From NCBI GenBank assembly GCA_905207905.1, contig CAJLNC010000044.1:1-22616 (forward strand): a DNA stretch of 22,616 bases. Direction: 5' to 3'. Under the pieces are notes generated by a model. It was given only the letters and a program-made list of their open reading frames with translations. It had not been told where the DNA came from and ran no database searches. This DNA is from an uncultured Lachnospiraceae bacterium. GTDB taxonomy: Bacteria > Bacillota_A > Clostridia > Lachnospirales > Lachnospiraceae. Positions 17,928 to 22,616 of this stretch are shown here, piece by piece. Within the stretch, counting starts at the first letter, position 1. Each line of letters begins with the position of its first letter. A program made the position numbers and the translations under genes.

Positions 17928-19799
17928 ATGAAAAGAGGCAAAAAAACAGGATGGATAGTTTTTACTGCGGTATTCCTGTTAGCGATACTCTGCGGAGCAA
18001 TCGCACTTGGAGTTCCTTCAGAAAAAAAGACAGAAAAAGACAGCCGGAAAAACAAATCCAATGAGGAGCTTCTGGTGGGAGTCTCCGGAACGGAAGCAAA
18101 GCTCAATCCGGAGTCAGAGGGAGAAAAGATAGAAGAAACAGCTAAGCAGAGTACTGAGAAAAAAGAAACTTCCACAGAAGAGGAAGAAGAGAAAAAAGAA
18201 ACAGAAAATCTGGAAACGGAAGAAACAGAATTTGTTTTTCAGAACGGGTTTACAGTGGCCATTGATCCGGGACATCAGGGAGCCTGGGTGGATATGAGTG
18301 ATAAGGAACCGGATGGGCCGGGCTCAGAGAATTATAAAGCAAAGTCCACTGCAGGGACAACCGGAAGATTTACCCAGGTTCCGGAGTATGAGCTGAATCT
18401 GGATATTTCCCTTTCCCTGAGAGAAGAACTGGAAAACAGAGGGTACAGGGTAGTGATGACAAGGGAAGATCACGATACAGCAATCAGCAACTCAGAGAGA
18501 GCCAAGCTGGCTGCCTCTGAGGGCAGTGATGTCTATGTGAGAATCCATGCCAATGGAAGTGATGACCCTTCTGTAAACGGGGCGCTGGCTATGGTGCCCT
18601 CCCCGGAGAATCCTTACGTAGCGAATCTGGCAGAGGACAGCTTCCGGCTGGGAGAGGAGATTTTGACCAGCTATTGTGAAGCTACAGGATTTCAGAATCT
18701 GGATGTGCAGTACTATGACAATATGTCAGGAATCAACTGGAGCAGCATTCCTGTGATGATTCTGGAGATGGGATTTATGACCAATGAGACAGAAGACTAT
18801 GCCATGCAGGATCCGTCCATGCAGGAGAAAATGGTTCAGGGAATTGCAGATGGCATTGACCATTACTTTGAGATCGACAGTAAAGCGCTGCTTTTGGAGT
18901 ATGAGGATGCTTTAAAGTATGAGATGAGCGCAGTGGAGAAAGATCAAAAGAGGGAAGAGACAGAGGATGGAGATCAGGAAGGTCTGATCCAGGAATTATC
19001 CGGCCCCCAGGAGGAACTCTGTGAAGCCTTTTTATCTGACCGGGAAAAAATGGGAGAAATCTGGTCTTTTAGTATAGAGGATCTGGAAAAGGATGCGGTT
19101 TATGAATATCAGGCCAGTAAAAAAATGCAGTCTGCCAGCGTGATCAAAGTCTTCATCATGGCTGCGGTGTATGATCGGATGTGCTATCCTTCCTCACCGA
19201 AAAAACTGATTCCTGCCGGAGAATCCTATGATGGAGAGCTTCTGGATCTTCTGACGCAGATGATCACTGTCAGCGATAATGGGGCTGCCAATGAGCTGAT
19301 CACCAGACTGGGGGAGGGAGAGTTTGAAAAGGGAGCCCAGGTGATAAATGAGTTTTGTGAAGAAAATGGTTATTCTTCCACCTCCATTGGAAGAGCTTTT
19401 CTGGAGGAGAATCCAAAAGGAGACAACTATACCAGCGCGGCAGATGGAAGAAAGATTCTGTCTGATATTTATCATGAAACCTGTGTCAATGAGATTGCCT
19501 CTGAAAAAATGCTGGAAATTTTAAAGGGACAGACCGTAAAGACAAAGATTCCCGCAGGGCTGCCTTCCGGTACCGTTTCAGCCAATAAAACCGGGGAGAT
19601 GCCGGAAGGCTATGGGCTTGGATGTATTGAGAATGATATGGCTATCGTATTTTCAGAGGAGGGAGATTATATACTTACTGTGTGTTCCAATGATCTGGAA
19701 GGAAGAAACAGTGAGGCTATTGAGGTGATACAGCATATTTCTTCCTATGTTTGGGAACATATTCCAGAGTGGAGAAACGGTGAGAAAAAAGAAAATTAG
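17928..19799 (+). CDS. Membrane-anchored N-acetylmuramoyl-L-alanine amidase fused to a class A beta-lactamase-like serine hydrolase
   Basis: The 623-residue protein has a basic start, one transmembrane anchor (about 9-28), a Glu/Lys/Thr-rich stalk (30-104), then two catalytic domains outside the membrane. The first is Amidase_3 (about 106-315), with zinc ligands His116 (DPGH), Glu153 (PEYELNL) and His207 (RIHANG), and catalytic Glu280 (LEMGFMTN). It would cut the MurNAc-L-Ala bond of peptidoglycan. The second (about 365-620) has the penicillin-recognising triad Ser404-x-x-Lys407, Ser449-Asp450-Asn451 and Lys554-Thr-Gly. The omega-loop Glu-x-x-Leu-Asn of true class A beta-lactamases is not seen; a short FLEENPKGDNYTSA stands there. 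I infer a DD-peptidase or sensor rather than a resistance enzyme. ATG 17928 has AGGGAG upstream and is preferred to ATG 17910. The gene has its own promoter. Confidence 0.88.
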   Translation: MKRGKKTGWIVFTAVFLLAILCGAIALGVPSEKKTEKDSRKNKSNEELLVGVSGTEAKLNPESEGEKIEETAKQSTEKKETSTEEEEEKKETENLETEETEFVFQNGFTVAIDPGHQGAWVDMSDKEPDGPGSENYKAKSTAGTTGRFTQVPEYELNLDISLSLREELENRGYRVVMTREDHDTAISNSERAKLAASEGSDVYVRIHANGSDDPSVNGALAMVPSPENPYVANLAEDSFRLGEEILTSYCEATGFQNLDVQYYDNMSGINWSSIPVMILEMGFMTNETEDYAMQDPSMQEKMVQGIADGIDHYFEIDSKALLLEYEDALKYEMSAVEKDQKREETEDGDQEGLIQELSGPQEELCEAFLSDREKMGEIWSFSIEDLEKDAVYEYQASKKMQSASVIKVFIMAAVYDRMCYPSSPKKLIPAGESYDGELLDLLTQMITVSDNGAANELITRLGEGEFEKGAQVINEFCEENGYSSTSIGRAFLEENPKGDNYTSAADGRKILSDIYHETCVNEIASEKMLEILKGQTVKTKIPAGLPSGTVSANKTGEMPEGYGLGCIENDMAIVFSEEGDYILTVCSNDLEGRNSEAIEVIQHISSYVWEHIPEWRNGEKKEN

Positions 19800-19813
19800 T
19801 ATGGCATATATAA

Positions 19814-20011
19814 AGGGACAGTCCTATTTGTTTGCCTGATGATCTGAGTATTAGGAACTGTTTAACCGTTGGATTAGTCGGTGATGGAGCCGGAAGCGGG
19901 GAGATGACAATAGAGAAACTATCGAAAATGCTGCGTTTCATTACGGAAAATATGGATGTTGTTGGTTTTACAGCAGCGGAGTATGATATTCACAGAATGA
20001 GAGGCAAATAA
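19814..20011 (+). pseudogene. Probable gene remnant, weakly like the C-terminus of an arginase-family ureohydrolase
   Basis: An open frame without a convincing start runs from 19814 to the TAA at 20009-20011. Its latter half reads TIEKLSKMLRFITENMDVVGFTAAEY and then DIHRMRGK. The helix followed by VVGFTAAEY resembles the last helix and strand of arginase/agmatinase proteins (VVGFDIVEV-type), but no metal-binding Asp/His motifs remain. The first ATG in the frame (19904) would give 35 residues, with GGGGAG directly touching it. I read it as a decayed C-terminal fragment with an internal deletion; a genuine 35-residue peptide is possible. The family resemblance is from memory and weak. Confidence 0.35.
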
Positions 20012-20074
20012 GTTGATAAAAAGAATTGCCCTGTGGTGCTGCGAAACCGGAAACCATGCATGAGGAGAAATATA

Positions 20075-20203
20075 ATGAAGCAGATAGAAGAGATCATTCG
20101 AAATACAACTGAAGAAGAACAGGATGCCATGCTGGTTCTGAAGGATATCCTGGCTCATGAGTACATGGATAACCGACCAAAGAAAAACAAAAAACACAAA
20201 TAA
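20075..20203 (+). CDS. Hypothetical 42-residue charged protein
   Basis: ATG 20075 follows a GAGGAG ribosome site by about 7 bases, and the frame MKQIEEIIRNTTEEEQDAML... ends in a Lys-rich tail PKKNKKHK with two stop codons (TAA TAA). The N-terminal 30 residues look helical and acidic, the tail basic. No family was recognised. The good ribosome site favours translation. The stretch from here to 20284 holds no other feature I can support. Confidence 0.45.
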   Translation: MKQIEEIIRNTTEEEQDAMLVLKDILAHEYMDNRPKKNKKHK

Positions 20204-20284
20204 TAAATCTCAAATTACGCTTGCCAGGTGTCGGATCGCAGCATTTGAAATAGCGGTCGAGCTTATTGAAAGAGAGATGGAGTT

Positions 20285-20662
20285 ATGAGCATAGAAGAAC
20301 TCGCTTTTTTCGATAATCGTCCGAATGAGCTTGAAATGTATGAAACGATTTTGGACAGATTATCAAGATTTGGATATGAGTACAGTATCAGGGTACAAAA
20401 GACGCAGATTTCTTTATCTAATCGATATATGTTTGCCTGCGTATCTTTTGCTCGTGTGAAGAAGAAGGCGGAACTTCCTCCTCATTATTTGGTTGTAACA
20501 TTTGGTCTGAATTATGCAAAGGATTCTGAAAGAATTGCGGTTTGTACAGAAGCAGCGCGAAATCGGTGGACGCATCATGTTGTCATCGGCAGTGTTTCTG
20601 ATGTTGATGAAGAACTCTTGGGATGGCTTCAGGAAGCATATGAATTCAGCAGCAGAAAATAG
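20285..20662 (+). CDS. DUF5655 domain protein (function unknown)
   Basis: This 125-residue soluble protein starts MSIEELAFFDNRPNELEMYETILDRLS and has the features of the DUF5655 family: an N-terminal helix leading into VQKTQISLSNRYMFACVSFARVK, the strand HYLVVTFGL, then RWTHHVVIGSVSDVDEELLGWLQEAYEFS, where the family has a conserved W-T-H followed by D-ELL-L--AY. These small proteins occur alone or as C-terminal domains, and no biochemical role is established. ATG 20285 has GAGAGATGGAG close upstream. Its 3' end overlaps the next small ORF by 23 bases. Family assignment is by pattern memory. Confidence 0.65.
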   Translation: MSIEELAFFDNRPNELEMYETILDRLSRFGYEYSIRVQKTQISLSNRYMFACVSFARVKKKAELPPHYLVVTFGLNYAKDSERIAVCTEAARNRWTHHVVIGSVSDVDEELLGWLQEAYEFSSRK

Positions 20663-20810
20663 CACCGCCTTTACCTGCACAGAGACAAGAACCGGTCTTG
20701 ATCAGGAGCTTCTTCTGAAAGTCCTTTCAAAACCGGAGATGGCAGCACTTCTTACGACTCTGTCCAGACAGCTTCCAGGTTGTATAAATGATTATTACAA
20801 ATTAAAATAA
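20640..20810 (+). CDS. Hypothetical 56-residue ORF overlapping the DUF5655 gene
   Basis: In the +1 frame relative to the gene before, ATG 20640 with AGGAAG five bases upstream opens MNSAAENSTAF... and ends LPGCINDYYKLK TAA. The segment DQELLLKVLSKPEMAALLTTLSRQLPGC has the helical, leucine-rich look of real protein and continues well past the DUF5655 stop. No family was recognised. It may be a coupled small gene or the end of a decayed larger one. A terminator follows 14 bases after the stop. Confidence 0.35.
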   Translation: MNSAAENSTAFTCTETRTGLDQELLLKVLSKPEMAALLTTLSRQLPGCINDYYKLK

Positions 20811-20824
20811 TAGCAATGATACTA

Positions 20825-20860
20825 AGCAGGAGATCAAAAAAGGGTCTCCTGCTTTTCTTT
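20825..20860 (+). terminator. Intrinsic terminator overlapping the 3' end of the convergent transporter gene
   Basis: AGCAGGAGA (20825-20833) pairs perfectly with TCTCCTGCT (20845-20853) and is followed by TTTTCTTT. The right arm is coding sequence of the minus-strand transporter and its stop codon is the start of the loop (20834-20836). The minus-strand reading lacks a T-run. Confidence 0.85.
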
Positions 20861-21712
20861 CCGGTTATTCAGCAGGAACATGACAACGGAAGCTCCGATG
20901 ATGATCGTGTAACCAATAAAGCTGTAAATATCCGGCAATTCCTGTAAAAAGATCAGTCCCAGGAGTGTGGAGAAGATGATCTGGGTATAATCATAGACAG
21001 AAATCTCTCTTGCCGGAGCATAGGAGTAGGCGGCTGTAATGGAAAACTGTCCGCCGGCTGCAGCTAATCCTGCTAACAGGAGGAAGAAAAGCTGGGAGCC
21101 TGTCATGGGATGATAGTCCAGAAGCAGAGGAATCAGAGTGACCAGGCAGGAAAAACCGGAAAAAAAAGCTACAATGACAGGTCCCTTTACGCCACGCTTG
21201 CTGGCTACCCGGACAAAGGTATAGGCCACGCCGGCTCCCAGGCCTCCAAGCATACCGATGAGAGAGGCTGGATGCTGGAAAATGGAGGCAGTGGGTTTGA
21301 TTACAAAAAGACTGCCGAAAAAGGCAACGGTGATGCAGGCAGTCTGATAAAAGTTCACTTTTTCTTTTAAGATCAGATAGGAGAAGATCACCACAAAAAA
21401 TGGGGATAGTTTATTCAGCATGGAAGCATCTGCAATAGCAAGATGATCCACTGCGTAGAAATTGCAGAGGATTCCAAGGGTTCCCATGATGGAGCGGACA
21501 AGAAGGGGGCCGATGGAACGTCTCGTAACAGTAAAGGGAACTTTGTTTTTCACAATGATGATCAGTGCAAAGAGCATAGCAATAAAATTCCGGAAAAAAC
21601 TTTTCTGTATGGAAGGCAGGTCGCCGGACAGGCGCACAAAAAGATTCATGCAGGAAAAACAAAAAGCGGAACAGATAATAAACAAAATCCCCAGATTCTT
21701 TGATTTTTTCAT
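20834..21712 (-). CDS. DMT-superfamily transporter, EamA family
   Basis: This 292-residue, very hydrophobic protein has about ten membrane spans arranged as two EamA repeats (about 6-138 and 150-283). The typical start GILFIICSAFCFSCMNLFVRLSG, the first-repeat segment ADASMLNKLSPFFVVIFSYLILKEKV and the matching second-repeat segment ISVYDYTQIIFSTLLGLIFLQELPD are seen. EamA proteins export amino acids, purines or other metabolites; the substrate cannot be told from sequence. ATG 21712 has AGGAG ten bases upstream; the in-frame TTG at 21721 abuts that site and is less likely. It is the only full gene right of the origin that opposes the replication fork, and it diverges from murT. Confidence 0.9.
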   Translation of the reverse strand: MKKSKNLGILFIICSAFCFSCMNLFVRLSGDLPSIQKSFFRNFIAMLFALIIIVKNKVPFTVTRRSIGPLLVRSIMGTLGILCNFYAVDHLAIADASMLNKLSPFFVVIFSYLILKEKVNFYQTACITVAFFGSLFVIKPTASIFQHPASLIGMLGGLGAGVAYTFVRVASKRGVKGPVIVAFFSGFSCLVTLIPLLLDYHPMTGSQLFFLLLAGLAAAGGQFSITAAYSYAPAREISVYDYTQIIFSTLLGLIFLQELPDIYSFIGYTIIIGASVVMFLLNNRKEKQETLF

Positions 21713-21795
21713 ATCTAACAATCTCCTATTGTTTCAGTTATATTTTATGACAGATTCTATCATCCCCTATCCTGCTTTTCATTTTGTAAGATCGT

Positions 21796-21818
21796 ATTCT
21801 TTCTGGTAGGTAAAGAAT
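21796..21818. repeat. Inverted repeat in the transporter-murT divergent region
   Basis: ATTCTTT (21796-21802) and AAAGAAT (21812-21818) form a perfect 7-bp inverted repeat with a 9-base spacing, about 85 bases upstream of the transporter start. The layout suits a regulator's operator, but nothing else supports it. The CTTTCTGG inside it recurs at 21828-21835. Confidence 0.3.
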
Positions 21819-21947
21819 GGAAACGGTCTTTCTGGAATAGGGGGAAGGTACTGCAAATTTTGAGCCTTCTCTATTATATTCCTTTTTTTTAATTATGCAA
21901 CATGTGCAAGAGAAAATACAATCCTTTACAAAGTGACATTCTAAACG

Positions 21948-21976
21948 TTGAAAAAATAGAGCAGATGAGTTATAAT
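21948..21976 (+). promoter_or_regulatory. Predicted housekeeping promoter of murT
   Basis: -35 TTGAAA (21948-21953) and a perfect -10 TATAAT (21971-21976) with a 17-base spacer lie about 30 bases before the murT start codon. Confidence 0.8.
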
Positions 21977-22005
21977 GAAGAATAATTGTGAAAAGGGAGA
22001 AAAGA

Positions 22006-22616
22006 ATGAAGTTACGCAGGACTGCTGCAATACTGACAGCAAAGGCTTTAAGCTTTGGATGTAAGCTGGCCGGAAAACAGGGCGTTACCATGGCGGGAAA
22101 GCTGGCGTTGAAGATGGATCCGGATATTTTAAAAGATCTGGCCGGACAGGTGAGAGAGAAGATTTTTGTGGTCTGCGGCACCAATGGAAAGACTACGACC
22201 AACAATCTTCTGTGCTCTGCCCTTGAGGCGGAGGGAAAAAAGCTTGTGTGCAATCACACCGGCTCCAATATGCTCATGGGAGTGGCGGCAGCCTTTGTAC
22301 TGGCGGCGAAATGGAATGGAAAGCTGGATGCAGATTATGCCTGTATTGAGGTAGATGAGGCTTCCACAGTTCGGGTATTTCCCCATTTTCAGCCAGATTA
22401 TATGGTGCTGACCAATCTGTTTCGGGATCAACTGGATCGATATGGTGAGATTGACATTACCATGAAGCTTTTAGATCAGGCTATGAAGATGGCTCCTAAA
22501 ATGAAGGTGATTGTCAACGGAGATGATTCTCTGTCCGCTTATTTGGCGATGGAGAGCGGCAATGACTTTGTGACCTACGGGATCAGCGAAAAGGTTTTTG
22601 ATGATGAAGAAAGCCA
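22006..22616 (+). CDS. murT: Lipid II isoglutaminyl synthase, MurT subunit (partial, 3' end missing)
   Basis: MurT is the Mur-ligase-like subunit that, with the glutamine amidotransferase GatD, amidates D-Glu of the lipid II stem peptide to D-isoglutamine. 203 codons are present before the window ends. Visible are the MurT start (FGCKLAGKQGVTMAGKLALK), the ATP loop GTNGKTTT (58-65), NHTGSNMLMG, the EVDEAST metal/ATP motif and TNLFRDQLDRYGE. ATG 22006 has AAGGGAG upstream and a strong promoter close by. The Cys-rich zinc ribbon of the family and the expected gatD gene would lie beyond the right edge. Confidence 0.93.
   Translation, partial: MKLRRTAAILTAKALSFGCKLAGKQGVTMAGKLALKMDPDILKDLAGQVREKIFVVCGTNGKTTTNNLLCSALEAEGKKLVCNHTGSNMLMGVAAAFVLAAKWNGKLDADYACIEVDEASTVRVFPHFQPDYMVLTNLFRDQLDRYGEIDITMKLLDQAMKMAPKMKVIVNGDDSLSAYLAMESGNDFVTYGISEKVFDDEES

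Noticed and set aside
17928..19799. Reading the C-terminal domain as a beta-lactam resistance enzyme
   Set aside because: The triad is present, but the omega-loop Glu-x-x-Leu-Asn for deacylation is not seen and it is fused to a wall amidase, so a peptidoglycan role is more likely.
21738..22253. Minus-strand ORF of 171 residues over the murT start
   Set aside because: It covers the murT promoter and the clearly coding MurT N-terminus in antisense; composition is that of a shadow frame.

Overview
This window spans the chromosomal replication origin of a low-to-moderate GC Firmicute. The most likely host is a member of the Lachnospiraceae (Clostridia), judged from protein character rather than any database search. 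Supporting signs are a DnaA signature written GKRDH, a GyrA with [10 protein letters not shown], a long 428-residue YidC without a lipoprotein signal, a Jag with a very long charged linker, and a murT gene. Strong purine-rich Shine-Dalgarno sequences are present throughout.

Layout. On the left, everything from rpmH back to rsmG lies on the minus strand in the classical order rpmH-rnpA-yidD-yidC-jag (one operon with a near-consensus promoter at 8540-8568), then mnmE-mnmG-rsmG (second operon with its own promoter at 4611-4639). The first 48 bases are the C-terminal end of a plus-strand gene, possibly an alpha/beta hydrolase, which ends at a large palindromic element. On the right, dnaA-dnaN-yaaA-recF-gyrB-gyrA run on the plus strand. 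DnaA boxes occur on both sides of dnaA (8633-8868 and 10310-10348), so oriC is bipartite as in Bacillus. Coding strand and purine bias flip at the rpmH/dnaA gap, which places the bidirectional start there.

Downstream of gyrA comes a second palindromic element that looks homologous to the one at the left edge. It is followed by a promoter and a membrane-anchored two-domain wall enzyme joining an N-acetylmuramoyl-L-alanine amidase to a penicillin-recognising serine hydrolase. Then comes a degenerate stretch of small ORFs (a probable gene remnant, a 42-residue ORF, a DUF5655-type protein and a 56-residue ORF), a DMT/EamA transporter on the opposite strand, and the first 203 codons of murT (lipid II amidation), cut by the window edge.

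The genes serve replication initiation and fork processing (dnaA, dnaN, recF, gyrBA), tRNA and rRNA modification (mnmE, mnmG, rsmG), tRNA 5' processing (rnpA), the ribosome (rpmH), membrane protein insertion (yidC, yidD, jag) and cell wall metabolism (amidase fusion, murT). No CRISPR array, tRNA, rRNA, insertion sequence or prophage was seen. The most notable items are the pair of nested palindromic elements, the amidase/serine-hydrolase fusion, the nested cruciform between dnaA and dnaN, the loss of the groove arginine in YidC, and the missing acidic quinolone-anchor residue in GyrA.
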